Below, one piece after another: positions 1-7,977 of a DNA stretch of 46,359 nt. Positions within the stretch are counted from its first letter, which is position 1. The number at the start of each line of letters is the position of its first letter. The DNA comes from JBDHUJ01 sp039809105 (lineage in GTDB: Bacteria; Patescibacteriota; Saccharimonadia; Saccharimonadales; UBA4665): positions 1-46,359 of the forward strand of contig JBDHUJ010000009.1 in the NCBI GenBank assembly GCA_039809105.1, in the 5' to 3' direction. The notes below the pieces were generated by a model. It saw only the letters and a list, made by a program, of their open reading frames with translations. It made no database searches and was not told where the DNA came from. The position numbers and the translations under genes were made by a program.

Positions 1-46
1 TGACCTCAGCTTTGGTGTGCTGGGGCGTTGGTGTACCTCTGGCCAT
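1..46 (-). CDS. 5' end of an unidentified gene, cut by the window edge
   Basis: The minus strand reads TATAAT (82 to 77), a good SD (AAGGGAGG) about 5 nt before an ATG at 46-44, then 15 codons starting MARGTPTPQHTKAEV before the window ends. The promoter-SD-ATG order makes this a convincing gene start. Too little protein is visible to assign a family. It lies downstream of the truncated primase gene on the same strand, inside the integrated element. Confidence 0.55.
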   Translation of the reverse strand, partial: MARGTPTPQHTKAEV

Positions 47-98
47 GAAGCCTCCCTTGTTTAGATGCATTATACCGTCTTTGGTTGAGACAGTGTGT

Positions 99-566
99 TC
101 AGTTTAAGGGGAGGGTGACACCCCTGCTTTTATAGCAGGGGTAAGCATCGTCAAAGAACACCCACACGTGTCCGCCGTTGCCCGAACGTGACCGTTCGAT
201 ATATGATGCCAGGCCCAGCGCTGCCATCTCCTGTTGATATTTTTTGCAATCCGCCAACCAGTCGCCGTGGTCGAAATCCGCCGCCAGAAAGTATGACGTA
301 TTGTCTGGTAGTATCGGATAGACACCAAGAGCTGCACGACCCGCTAAATGCTCCATTATAACGGCGTCAGTCAACTCAAGCGGTGTTTTATTCTCGAAGT
401 CTTTTAGCGTACCACCACGAGCCCGATGGACATTGAACTCATTCCAGTCAAAAGCGTAAGCGGGCGAATAGCCGGATTTCTCGCCCTTTTCCCAGCGCCT
501 TGCGAAAATGTCTTCACGACCCCGGAACAGAGAACGGTAGAGGCTGGTCTTGTCGTCTGTCTGCAT
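99..566 (-). CDS. Truncated TOTE-type archaeo-eukaryotic primase (N-terminal part only)
   Basis: 155 aa. The protein opens SLYRSLFRGREDIFARRW, the typical N-terminus of the archaeo-eukaryotic primase (AEP) module of TOTE conflict systems. It keeps the metal-binding DxD-like segment AADFDHGDW (about residues 95-103) and the RSRSGNGGHVWVFF segment with the catalytic His (about 124-137). Full TOTE primases continue for hundreds of residues, usually into a helicase and nuclease. This one diverges right after AYPCYKSRG and stops, so it is a truncated remnant or a stand-alone primase fragment. The start is supported by an AGAGG SD 8 nt upstream. It follows the Fic gene on the same strand. In TOTE systems the primase is thought to act in element-versus-host conflict. 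Activity of the fragment is doubtful because the rest of the fold is missing. Confidence 0.8.
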   Translation of the reverse strand: MQTDDKTSLYRSLFRGREDIFARRWEKGEKSGYSPAYAFDWNEFNVHRARGGTLKDFENKTPLELTDAVIMEHLAGRAALGVYPILPDNTSYFLAADFDHGDWLADCKKYQQEMAALGLASYIERSRSGNGGHVWVFFDDAYPCYKSRGVTLPLN

Positions 567-650
567 AGGTTATTCCTCTGTACTATTCACTTAAGTCTGG
601 CTTCGTGTATGATGACTTTGTACAAAGAGTACGTCGTTGCTATATGGCTC

Positions 651-1652
651 CTACGGTTCGAGGCTCTGTTCGTAATGGAATGTCCAGTGTCCTGTCTTGT
701 CCGAACCAGACCGAGAGATAAGCCCGCGTTCTTTCAGGCTTGCCAGCGTACGCTGAACCGTCTTGGGTGTCTTTTGAATTTTGCCGGCAATCTCTTGGTA
801 AGTAGCATACGGATTTTTTCTGATAGCTTCCAAAGTAGCCTGTTCTGTGGCACTCAACGGAGCGCTCAAAGGCGAACCGACCACTCCTTGGTTGTCCTTG
901 AATTCCTGCACGGCTTCGGCCAGTGCTTCCAGCATAAATTCCGCGAATATCGCACTGTCGTTATGCTTGGTGGACTGCTGTATCGCCTCATAGTACTCTG
1001 CCTGCCGCTGGGCTACGATGGTCTCGACCGGCAGCCAACCGAATACGGGGTTTTCTTGGTAGAGCAAGAGCGTCTGCCACATGCGGCCCATGCGGCCGTT
1101 GCCGTCTGAAAAGGGATGGATGAATTCGAATTCGTAGTGGAATATACATGATTTGATAACTTGCGGCAAGTCGGCGATTTTCGCCCATTCCAACAACTGT
1201 CCGACGAGCACCGGTACCTGGTCTGCTGGCGGCGCGACGTGGATAGGGATTCCGCCTGCAAACACACCGACACCTTGGCTACGGAACCTGCCATGTTCTT
1301 CGACGGTATCCTTTGTTATCAGTTCGTGCTCAGCCAAGAGGTCTTGGACACTATATGGGTTGCAATCCAGCAGTTTTTGGTACGCTTCAACTGCGTTTTT
1401 TACTTCTTGTATGTCTTGCTTGGGTCCGACTACGGTTTTACCATCGATAACGTCGGCAACTTGGTCCAGGCTCAGGCTGTTTGCTTCGATATATAGCGAA
1501 GAGCGGATAGTCTTTATACGGTTTTCGCGCCGAAGTTGCGGTGTCAGCACCTGCTCACGAATGATGTTTATACGCTCCAAATCCTGCGCGATTCGGTACG
1601 CCAGGTTTGTAATCCTAGGTGTTATATTGCAGATTGGCGCATAGTCTTTCAC
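651..1652 (-). CDS. Fic/DOC-family protein with C-terminal winged helix (putative AMPylase or toxin-like modifier)
   Basis: 333 aa. The full Fic motif HPFSDGNGRMGR is at residues 179-190, with catalytic His179 and the GNGR phosphate loop. Fic enzymes usually transfer AMP from ATP to protein hydroxyls. The N-terminus has SSLYIEANS (51-59), which matches the autoinhibitory motif (S/T)xxxE(G/N) of class II Fic proteins, except that the residue after Glu is Ala. A C-terminal HTH-like region (about 266-315, EIAGKIQKTPKTVQRTLASL) is typical of the Fic + winged-helix architecture. The GTG start fits a TATACT box (1659-1664) only 6 nt upstream. No separate antitoxin is seen, in line with built-in inhibition. 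Confidence 0.93.
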   Translation of the reverse strand: MKDYAPICNITPRITNLAYRIAQDLERINIIREQVLTPQLRRENRIKTIRSSLYIEANSLSLDQVADVIDGKTVVGPKQDIQEVKNAVEAYQKLLDCNPYSVQDLLAEHELITKDTVEEHGRFRSQGVGVFAGGIPIHVAPPADQVPVLVGQLLEWAKIADLPQVIKSCIFHYEFEFIHPFSDGNGRMGRMWQTLLLYQENPVFGWLPVETIVAQRQAEYYEAIQQSTKHNDSAIFAEFMLEALAEAVQEFKDNQGVVGSPLSAPLSATEQATLEAIRKNPYATYQEIAGKIQKTPKTVQRTLASLKERGLISRSGSDKTGHWTFHYEQSLEP

Positions 1653-1679
1653 GTCTGTAGTATACCATGCTACGCGCCC

Positions 1680-1705
1680 AATGTCCTTGTATATGTCCTT
1701 GTATA
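1680..1705. repeat. Two adjacent copies of a 12-bp direct repeat
   Basis: ATGTCCTTGTAT occurs twice in tandem just upstream of the Fic gene promoter. It could be an operator for Fic expression, but no regulator is identified. Confidence 0.5.
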
Positions 1706-1757
1706 TGTCGGTGAAAGGAACTCCTTGGCAGGCGATAGAACCTCTAGGTCCAGAACC

Positions 1758-1794
1758 AAAGAAAAAGCCCAGCCGGAAGCTGGACTCTTTCTTT
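1758..1794. terminator. Bidirectional intrinsic terminator
   Basis: Stem AGCCCAGC / GCTGGACT around a CGGAA loop, flanked by AAAGAAAA on the left and CTTTCTTT on the right, so either strand would give a GC-rich hairpin plus a U-rich tail. It lies in the 319-bp gap between the divergent Fic and MFS genes, in which I see no convincing gene. Confidence 0.6.
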
Positions 1795-1932
1795 GGTGCT
1801 CAAGGAGCAGAAAGTTGTACACCCATTTAGCCCCGATAGCTTTGCTGTACAGAGGCTGGAAGTGCAACGGTGGTGTGATATTCTTGCTGTTCCGTACGCT
1901 AACTACAAGAGTATGTTAGTGCCTCACTAGAC

Positions 1933-1961
1933 TTACACACCGTAGAGATTGGTTGTATAAT
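1933..1961 (+). promoter_or_regulatory. Promoter of the MFS gene
   Basis: TTACAC at 1933-1938, a 17-bp spacer, and TATAAT at 1956-1961. The ATG at 1972 is only 10 nt after the -10 box, so the transcript would have almost no 5' leader. Confidence 0.65.
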
Positions 1962-1971
1962 CAAGAAAGTT

Positions 1972-3174
1972 ATGACAAAAGAACAAAAATGGCTCTCTAA
2001 GCGTTACATAGCCTACAGAACACTCACAAGTATGTGGTTTGTAGGTGCAGTCTGGTTGTACTTCTACCGTATTTTCATTACAGACCAACAAGTCGGCGTC
2101 CTCGACGGACTAGCTTTTGCCATAGGTTTATTAGCGGAAGTACCGTCTGGTGCTCTTGCTGATAAGTTTGGGCGAGATAAGGTTGTTAGAACAGGTCAGA
2201 TACTTGCTGGCGGTGGCTTACTGATACAAGCTTTTGGTAGTAGCTTTATGCCGTTCTTTGTTGGACAAGCAATTATGATGATTGGCGTATCGCTCGTGTC
2301 TGGTGCTGACGAGGCTTTATTCTTTGAGAGGCTCAAGTTTGATAAAAAGTCTACAGACTGGCGTAAGCTCGTAACCCGAGGTTCACAAGTTGCCCTGATT
2401 GGCACGTTCGTTGCGACCATTGCTGGTGGCTGGCTACATACTATCGAGCCACGACTACCTTGGATACTCAATGGTCTAGCGTTTATTGCGTCTGCCATTC
2501 TGATATGGTCAGTAAAAGACGACCGACCCAAAAAAGCCCGTCAGAAGTTTGTGCCAGAGCTCAAAGACTACTTACTTGATATAAAGACAGGCTTTGCTCA
2601 ATTCCGATTGCCGAAACTATGGCTATATGTGCCGTTTATTATTACCGTTCAAGGGCTGTTTTATACGACAGGCTACGGGTTGCTACGCCTAATACTGCTA
2701 GACCGTTTTCACTTTGACCCGTTCTGGGGCTCAGTTGCCATAGCTACGAGCAGTCTGATTACGGTCGGTCTCTTGGGCTATATGCACAAGAACGCCGATA
2801 ACTTGAGCGAGAAAAAGGTGCTAACTATTATCGGTTTGATTGCTGGCTCAAGCTTGTTGCTCTCACTGGCTAATATCGGCTGGTGGGGCTATGTCGTAAT
2901 ACTTGCCCTATATGCTGGTGAACACGTACTACAGCCTTTCTTGAGCGAGGTGCTAAACAACAGAGCACCCGAGGCTCAACGAGCTACCGTCCTGTCGGTT
3001 GCATCATTTTTCAAGACACTACCATATGTCATACTTGCACCGATTATTGGTTACTTGAGCACAAACGGTAAAATAGAATACTTCTTTGTTGCTTGGGCAA
3101 TGCTGATATTTGGCTCAGTCGCCCTTTACTTATCGGCTCGCAAAAAAGACACCCATTTAAGTCTCGCCGAGTAG
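1972..3174 (+). CDS. MFS transporter (12-TM drug-efflux-like)
   Basis: 400 aa with many hydrophobic helices. The MFS motif A is present in loop 2-3 (GALADKFGRDK, residues 60-70), preceded by AEVPSG, and a charged central loop lies near residue 190. The family moves small solutes or drugs across the inner membrane, often by proton antiport; the substrate is not predictable. The gene stands alone on the mobile element behind its own strong promoter. A second MFS protein at 36669-37910 has the same architecture but is clearly divergent in sequence. Confidence 0.9.
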   Translation: MTKEQKWLSKRYIAYRTLTSMWFVGAVWLYFYRIFITDQQVGVLDGLAFAIGLLAEVPSGALADKFGRDKVVRTGQILAGGGLLIQAFGSSFMPFFVGQAIMMIGVSLVSGADEALFFERLKFDKKSTDWRKLVTRGSQVALIGTFVATIAGGWLHTIEPRLPWILNGLAFIASAILIWSVKDDRPKKARQKFVPELKDYLLDIKTGFAQFRLPKLWLYVPFIITVQGLFYTTGYGLLRLILLDRFHFDPFWGSVAIATSSLITVGLLGYMHKNADNLSEKKVLTIIGLIAGSSLLLSLANIGWWGYVVILALYAGEHVLQPFLSEVLNNRAPEAQRATVLSVASFFKTLPYVILAPIIGYLSTNGKIEYFFVAWAMLIFGSVALYLSARKKDTHLSLAE

Positions 3175-3385
3175 CCCCCCTACCCATAAGACACCACACT
3201 TTAGAAAAGCTTGTAAACGCACTTGTCAGCTAAAAATACGTCAGTATCAAAAAATGGTTTGTTTTGCCATTTCACCCAACAATTACGAACAGGGGTGGAC
3301 GTAAAGATTTCGCCCAACAAACGAAAACGAGCTAAACAGAGGTAGACTGTTTTGGTTTGTTAGGAAAAACTAGTTTTTGTTGGCT

Positions 3386-3613
3386 TTATTTGCCTTGTTC
3401 GTTGCGTGTGTTCGTGTTCATAAAGCCACGTTTTGCCATAGCCTCATCAAACGTCTTGTCCATATAGAAAAGGTCGGCTATCGCACCCATATAAAGGTAG
3501 TCGATTGTTATAACTCGCCCAAGGCTACCAGTGCCAAGATAAAACCTGTTGATACCAATCGGGCATAGCAGATTACAGAGGGTTAGTATTTTATACGTTT
3601 TGCGGTCTTTCAT
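3386..3613 (-). CDS. Small TM2-domain membrane protein
   Basis: 75 aa. It carries the TM2 signature: a first hydrophobic helix (residues 8-20), GINRFYLGTGSLG (about 20-32), then a second hydrophobic stretch ending ADLFYMD. TM2 proteins are small two-helix membrane proteins of unclear function. An SD-like AAAGGTG lies 9 nt before the ATG and is part of an inverted repeat (3619-3651) that could mask it. Confidence 0.75.
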   Translation of the reverse strand: MKDRKTYKILTLCNLLCPIGINRFYLGTGSLGRVITIDYLYMGAIADLFYMDKTFDEAMAKRGFMNTNTRNEQGK

Positions 3614-3618
3614 CTAAA

Positions 3619-3651
3619 GAACACCTTTCGTTTAGTTATTTTCAGGTGTTC
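3619..3651 (-). promoter_or_regulatory. Hairpin overlapping the SD of the TM2 gene
   Basis: GAACACCT / AGGTGTTC, a perfect 8-bp inverted repeat with a loop of about 17 nt. On the minus strand the 3' arm contains the SD of the TM2 gene, so folding would hide the ribosome binding site. This is seen in sequence; regulation is inferred. Confidence 0.5.
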
Positions 3652-3683
3652 CAAAAATAAAAGGACACCCGCTCTAGGTGTCT
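3652..3683 (-). terminator. Terminator of the deformylase operon
   Basis: On the minus strand AGACACC-TAGAGCG-GGTGTCC is followed by TTTTATTTTT, a 7-bp stem and U-tract, downstream of the deformylase gene and upstream of the TM2 gene. Confidence 0.65.
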
Positions 3684-3841
3684 AAACCAGCTAAAAGGAT
3701 GAAACCTAATAGTTTGTTGAACGGATGCCCATTTACAGGTTCCATCGTTCGACAAAGAACTGGATATAAAAATATCCCTTTAACTGATTTAGACAAGACT
3801 TATTATAACAAGTTTATGCGATTTTAGTGATAGTAGGGGGG

Positions 3842-4477
3842 TTAGGGTTTTATCCCAGATTTAATATCGTTCCACTTACTACGAGGACAAAGAATATCCC
3901 AGTTAGCCCACTGTGTTCGGTAGTCACCAAACCTATCCGTCTCAACCCAGTGAAGCTTTGCGTCGTCAGTTATTCTATCTGGGAAACGTACGCCGTCTAA
4001 ATGGTCAATTTCGTGCTGAAATATGCGAGCAGTAAAACCCGTCCAAGTCTCAGAAACTAGGTTGCCGTCTTGGTCGTATGCTTCAACGGTTACTTCACTG
4101 GAACGGTCTACGTTACCGCAAACATTGCCAGTTGAGTAACAGCCTTCACGTCCTTGTTCGACTTGTTCTGACTTTCTAATAATCTTTGGGTTTATATAAG
4201 CTCTAAGTTCTGGCGTTTCACCCATACCAGTAGTAGCGACATCGACGATAATTATTCTCTTACTAACTCCAACTTGTGGAGATGCTAGACCGACCATAGT
4301 ACGTTTATTGACGTCGCCTTGCTCACCTTGGGCTATCTTCAGCATTTGCTTGATGAGCTTTTGGGTTTCTGTGCTACTTATTTCCCGAGTAGTAACCTCG
4401 ACAGCGACCCTGTTTAGAACATCGTTATCGGGTGAAACTAACTCAACTCGCTCAAACTGAGGTAATATTTCGGTCAT
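3842..4477 (-). CDS. def: Peptide deformylase
   Basis: 211 aa. All three deformylase motifs are present: GLASPQVG (63-70, the GxGLAAxQ motif), EGCYS (111-115, metal-binding Cys113) and QHEIDHLDG (154-162, two metal-binding His and catalytic Glu). The enzyme removes the formyl group from the N-terminal Met of new proteins. It is somewhat longer than the usual ~170 aa, with an extension after the last motif. It begins 1 nt after the stop of the alpha/beta hydrolase gene, so the two form an operon. Being carried on a mobile element, it may be an extra copy, for example a less inhibitor-sensitive one; that is inference. Confidence 0.95.
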   Translation of the reverse strand: MTEILPQFERVELVSPDNDVLNRVAVEVTTREISSTETQKLIKQMLKIAQGEQGDVNKRTMVGLASPQVGVSKRIIIVDVATTGMGETPELRAYINPKIIRKSEQVEQGREGCYSTGNVCGNVDRSSEVTVEAYDQDGNLVSETWTGFTARIFQHEIDHLDGVRFPDRITDDAKLHWVETDRFGDYRTQWANWDILCPRSKWNDIKSGIKP

Positions 4478-4478
4478 T

Positions 4479-5342
4479 TTATTTGATAAAAGCTTCTACA
4501 GCTCCTACTAGAGTGTTCTCAAATCCCTTAAATCCGTGTGAAGCACCGTCTACCACGGCTATCTTAGTATTGGCATTTTTGATAGCATTGACACGCTCGA
4601 GCCACTTGTCCATAGTGCCGTCAATCTGCGTAATGCCGATATCATCAGTCCCATACGGTATAAGCATTGGTAGCTCAACCCGACCAAGAAGTGAGCCGCC
4701 ATCACGTTCACCGTAAATGTCGGAAGAGCTACCAGCTTCACAGATAGTTGGATAGGTTTGTGCTGAAATTGGTGTCTTATCTAGCCAGCACTGAGCATCT
4801 ACAAGCTCTTCTCCTTTACCTTCTGATAATAGTTGTTTTGCTTTTGCCAGATACTCGGCGTGCATCGGCTCTGTGTTTGCCCAGCCTGTCATATCAGTTG
4901 GTGCTAACAAGATGACCTTCTCTATGCCATCAACATCTTCGTTGAGTACAAAGTTAACAACTTTAGTGCATCCTAAAGAGTGACCTTGTAATATAAACCG
5001 TGTTTTACCGAGTGACTTTAGGTAGTCGATTGCTCCACGGATATCAGAGACACTTTCCTCAAAAATTTCAAAACAACTACCAGCGTGTTTCCAGCCATCG
5101 CCTTGTCGAAAATCACTGATAATGCCCCGACCACGACTGTCTATAGTGAATAGTGATACGTCGTGCTCAGCGTACATTGCTCGTAGACTATCTAGAAAGT
5201 AGTTTTCGTAGCCGTTACCCGACATACCGTGAATGTGCACAACGGCAATATCACTTGCCTCATTATTGAGCCAACCCTGCAACTCAACATCATCAGATGC
5301 TTTGAAGCGGATAAAATCTACAGTGCTTTTTGAGTTCTCCAT
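4479..5342 (-). CDS. Alpha/beta-hydrolase fold protein
   Basis: 287 aa. It has an HGMSGNGYENYF oxyanion-type segment (38-50), the nucleophile elbow GHSLGC with Ser122, a likely acid at Asp233/234 (YGTDDIG) and His269 (GASHGF), so a complete catalytic triad can be placed. Cytoplasmic; substrate unknown (an esterase, amidase or peptidase is possible). TATAAT at 5352-5357 lies 9 nt before the ATG and overlaps, head to head, the -10 box of the divergent gene at 5369. It is the first gene of the operon with peptide deformylase. Confidence 0.88.
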   Translation of the reverse strand: MENSKSTVDFIRFKASDDVELQGWLNNEASDIAVVHIHGMSGNGYENYFLDSLRAMYAEHDVSLFTIDSRGRGIISDFRQGDGWKHAGSCFEIFEESVSDIRGAIDYLKSLGKTRFILQGHSLGCTKVVNFVLNEDVDGIEKVILLAPTDMTGWANTEPMHAEYLAKAKQLLSEGKGEELVDAQCWLDKTPISAQTYPTICEAGSSSDIYGERDGGSLLGRVELPMLIPYGTDDIGITQIDGTMDKWLERVNAIKNANTKIAVVDGASHGFKGFENTLVGAVEAFIK

Positions 5343-5368
5343 AATAAGCCTATTATATACTGTTTTAT
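5343..5368. promoter_or_regulatory. Overlapping divergent promoters
   Basis: In this 26-bp gap the minus-strand TATAAT (5352-5357) and the plus-strand TATACT (5356-5361) overlap by 2 bp. They sit 9 nt and 7 nt from their ATGs. Both -35 regions must lie inside the opposite gene, so only one promoter can be occupied at a time. Confidence 0.65.
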
Positions 5369-5857
5369 ATGACAGACACCCACAAACACTGGTTCAACGA
5401 GGACGGCTTGGAAATGATAGAGCCAGACCCAAGGTGGGACAACCCAGACTATAAGCCTGTCGAACAGCCACGTCTTGATGACATTGTCTACAAGCTGGAT
5501 TATGACAGCGACCTACGCTATCTAAAACTCAACACCTTTGTCGTGCAAACGTTCCAGTTTGAGAGCCACGCTGACAGAGTATTTGGTGAGCTGTTCAGGC
5601 AAGAGGGCGAAATAAAAACAATCACCGTTCATAGCCCTGCCAAAGCTGACGTAATCGTCAACAATATCGCTATGCCGATAAAACTACGGAACGCTATGTT
5701 TACGACAGGTAGTAAGGGCACTCGGTTGCAGGTGCATACCGTTATTACAAGAGAGCGAGCCAAGAAGTTTGGGGTCAGCGATAAAGAAGTACGAACGTAT
5801 ATCGACAAGTGCCGAGACACACACTACAAGCTACGGGATACCAATAAACGTAAATAA
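5369..5857 (+). CDS. Hypothetical protein of the mobile element
   Basis: 162 aa, acidic N-terminus and basic C-terminus (TNKRK), no TM segments or signal peptide. I do not recognise a family. The middle part (FQFESHADRVFGELFRQEG, then IKTITVHSPAKADVIVNN) looks like a compact alpha/beta fold. TATACT lies 7 nt before the ATG. It precedes a 57-aa gene and the serine recombinase in the same direction, so it may be an element-maintenance gene. Confidence 0.75.
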   Translation: MTDTHKHWFNEDGLEMIEPDPRWDNPDYKPVEQPRLDDIVYKLDYDSDLRYLKLNTFVVQTFQFESHADRVFGELFRQEGEIKTITVHSPAKADVIVNNIAMPIKLRNAMFTTGSKGTRLQVHTVITRERAKKFGVSDKEVRTYIDKCRDTHYKLRDTNKRK

Positions 5858-5906
5858 ACTGCTCCGTTTCTGCGACAGGAAACCCACCATAACCTAGCGT
5901 TATGGT

Positions 5907-6080
5907 ATGGCGTCGAAAGAAACTAGCCCCAACACAATCGCAAGTAAAGACGAGCTACTCGATGAGCTGGCTAGCTTTCTCTATGACGCCTACCAAGACC
6001 ATAAACAGAAAGCCAGTGATAAAATGAAAGAGAGTAAGGGACAAAATGCGGACAATGAGAGCGAGAGTACTAAACAATGA
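5907..6080 (+). CDS. Small hypothetical protein upstream of the recombinase
   Basis: 57 aa, starting MASKETSPNTIASKDELLDE, very hydrophilic and rich in K/E/S, with a predicted helix (KDELLDELASFLYDAYQDHK). The -10-like TTATGGT lies directly upstream. Possibly a recombinase accessory factor or a small DNA- or protein-binding protein, by position only. Confidence 0.55.
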   Translation: MASKETSPNTIASKDELLDELASFLYDAYQDHKQKASDKMKESKGQNADNESESTKQ

Positions 6081-6099
6081 TTTTTTGATGTCAGTAGCT

Positions 6100-6140
6100 G
6101 GCGTCTCTATGCTAGTCCGCAAGCTTGTCCTAGAGACGCC
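6100..6140 (+). promoter_or_regulatory. Inverted repeat before the recombinase gene
   Basis: GGCGTCTCTA / TAGAGACGCC, perfect 10-bp arms around a 21-nt loop, 25 bp upstream of the recombinase ATG. Candidate operator, RNA hairpin or recombinase-binding site. Confidence 0.5.
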
Positions 6141-6164
6141 TACCACTGGTATTGAGGTGGCATT

Positions 6165-7739
6165 ATGAGTGTTTTAGCGATAGCTCTATGCCGAGTATCT
6201 ACGCCCGAGCAAATCGAAAACAACAGTCTCAACCGCCAAAAAGAAGCCGTTGAGCGGTGTGCAAAAGAGAAAGATTTAGAGATTGTCAGGTGGTGGTCTG
6301 GTAGCGTCAGTAGCAAGACTGGCACGAACCTAAAACGCAAAGACTTAAACGAAATGCTGGCAGTTTGTGCCAAGAATAAACGTATAAAATACTTGATAGT
6401 CGACGAGTACGACAGGTTTATGCGTAGTGGTGATGAGGGTCCGTATTTTGAGGTAAGGTTTAAGTCTCTAGGCGTAAAAGTGTGGTTTGCGTCCGAGGAC
6501 GATACGTTCAACAGCGACACAGCTCTAGGCAAGTTCCTACGGTCATCAAGTGCCTTTAGGGCTGAGGGGAGCAACGAGGAGCGTATACACAAGTCTATTG
6601 CTGGTGGTCAAAAGTCTATACAGGAGGGGCGTTTGCCCTCTCACCCAAAAACAGGCTACAAAAAGGGGTTAGAGCGAGGCGTACACGTTCCTGATTGGAC
6701 GATAGCGAAGCCATATCAACAAGCCTTAAAGATGATAGCCTCACACAACAAGACGCCGTCTGAAGCCTTGAAATGGCTCAAAACGACCGAGTTTGGTAAA
6801 CGCCACCCACGCTACAAAATGGACAAGTTCCGAAAACACGCTTGCGATGTTTACAATTACGGAGCCGTGGAACTCAAAGGCAAGCTGAACGTACGCAATG
6901 AAAACGGCTTGCACGAGCCACTGATAACCAAAACTGAGCACGAGGCGATATTGAGAGCCTTTGATAAAAATGCCAAAAAGCAACAAGGCTATAGACCCGA
7001 CAAAGACACGAGATACCCAATGACCAATAAAATAACGTGCCTTACTTGCGATATTGCCGAACGCCATAATCCACGGTTTTCTAGTGCCCCAATAAGCAAT
7101 GGGTCTAAAAACCACGGCAAACCTCGTAAGAAGGTCAGCTACTACGAAAAATACAGATGTAGAACGTGCAATCGCTACATAGAGCGTGCTGATATACACG
7201 ATAGTTTTAGCGAACTACTAGACAGCATCATACTACCCGAACCAGAGCTTAAAAAACTCAAGAAAAAGTTACTCACAACTTTTAATAGTAAGCATCACGA
7301 AGCCAAGCGAGAGATAGCAAGGCTAGACGCTATAAACGCCGATAAGCAACAGTCTATCGCCAACCAAGTAGTGGCTCTCGCTGACCCACAAAACTCCTTT
7401 GTTGCCGAGGAAATACGAAATGTTATAGAAAAGCACAAAGTAGAGATTGCTGATAATCAAGAAAAGATAGAGGTGCTCGGTGAACAGCACGAGAGCGACC
7501 TAGCCGAGTTCCTAGACTTTGCCTTTGGCTTCTTGAACGATAAAGGGAGGCAATACTTTGAGCTATCAGTGGCACAAAGGAACTGGTGTACACAAATGCT
7601 ATTTACAGGCAAAATCTACGTTACCGAAAACCGAAAAGTGTACACCCAAAATATAAGCCCTATTTTCAGTGGTGGAGGCAACAAAAAAGACCTTTCAGAA
7701 ACTGAAAAGTCCTTTATGGTGCGGGTGAGGGGACTCTAA
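6165..7739 (+). CDS. Large serine recombinase (site-specific integrase)
   Basis: 524 aa. The N-terminal resolvase domain has the catalytic serine in CRVSTPEQ (Ser12) and the conserved DEYDRFMRS (80-88). The recombinase domain spans roughly 155-270, a zinc ribbon follows (CLTC 292-295, CRTC 332-335), then a long coiled-coil-like region (about 365-450). This is the architecture of large serine integrases, which make double-strand breaks through a phosphoserine and join attP to attB. The SD-like AGGTGG lies 7 nt before the ATG. The last codons and the TAA (7737-7739) lie inside the 3' end of tRNA-Gly, placing the integration junction at the end of this gene. It is the most likely agent that inserted the element. 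Confidence 0.93.
   Translation: MSVLAIALCRVSTPEQIENNSLNRQKEAVERCAKEKDLEIVRWWSGSVSSKTGTNLKRKDLNEMLAVCAKNKRIKYLIVDEYDRFMRSGDEGPYFEVRFKSLGVKVWFASEDDTFNSDTALGKFLRSSSAFRAEGSNEERIHKSIAGGQKSIQEGRLPSHPKTGYKKGLERGVHVPDWTIAKPYQQALKMIASHNKTPSEALKWLKTTEFGKRHPRYKMDKFRKHACDVYNYGAVELKGKLNVRNENGLHEPLITKTEHEAILRAFDKNAKKQQGYRPDKDTRYPMTNKITCLTCDIAERHNPRFSSAPISNGSKNHGKPRKKVSYYEKYRCRTCNRYIERADIHDSFSELLDSIILPEPELKKLKKKLLTTFNSKHHEAKREIARLDAINADKQQSIANQVVALADPQNSFVAEEIRNVIEKHKVEIADNQEKIEVLGEQHESDLAEFLDFAFGFLNDKGRQYFELSVAQRNWCTQMLFTGKIYVTENRKVYTQNISPIFSGGGNKKDLSETEKSFMVRVRGL
7717..7738. other. Probable attachment site at the tRNA-Gly 3' end
   Basis: These 22 bp are the tRNA-Gly 3' end including CCA (minus strand) and also the 3' end of the recombinase gene (plus strand). 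An identical 22-mer in inverted orientation lies at 7898-7919. The direct-repeat partner expected at the other end of the element is not in the window. Confidence 0.6.
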
Positions 7740-7793
7740 CCCCTGGCCTCGTCCTTGGCAAGGACGCGCTCTAAACAACTGAGCTACACCCGC
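7717..7793 (-). tRNA. tRNA-Gly (anticodon GCC)
   Basis: 77 nt with encoded CCA. Acceptor stem GCGGGTG / CACCCGC, D-arm GCTC...GAGC, anticodon stem CGTCC-TTGCCAA-GGACG giving anticodon GCC, T-arm AGGGG-TTAGAGT-CCCCT, discriminator A. Its last 23 bases are antisense to the end of the recombinase gene. It has its own strong promoter, so it should be functional despite the integration. Confidence 0.96.
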
Positions 7794-7805
7794 ATAACTT
7801 CTGAG

Positions 7806-7834
7806 ATTATACGTAACAGGGGTTATTTTTGCAA
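7806..7834 (-). promoter_or_regulatory. tRNA-Gly promoter
   Basis: On the minus strand: TTGCAA (7834-7829), a 17-bp spacer, TATAAT (7811-7806), then 12 nt to the tRNA 5' end. Confidence 0.8.
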
Positions 7835-7897
7835 GTCCTTTGACGCGTGGACAACTGTACCTAGCCTTCAATGATAGAGTGCAATTTGCCGGTAAGG

Positions 7898-7919
7898 TAG
7901 AGTCCCCTCACCCGCACCA
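7898..7919 (+). repeat. Inverted second copy of the tRNA-Gly 3' end
   Basis: The 22-bp tRNA 3' end including CCA is repeated exactly on the plus strand, followed by ATTTTTATG. Upstream only TTTGCCGG resembles the anticodon arm, and no cloverleaf can be built. It is a tRNA fragment, probably left by an integration, excision or duplication event. Confidence 0.75.
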
Positions 7920-7977
7920 TTTTTATGTTTGGTAGTAAAATAGAGATAAGACTAGTTCTTACGAAGGGGGAATCTAC

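Noticed and set aside
1670..1867. 65-aa minus-strand frame upstream of Fic
   Set aside because: It runs through the bidirectional terminator and has no start signals.
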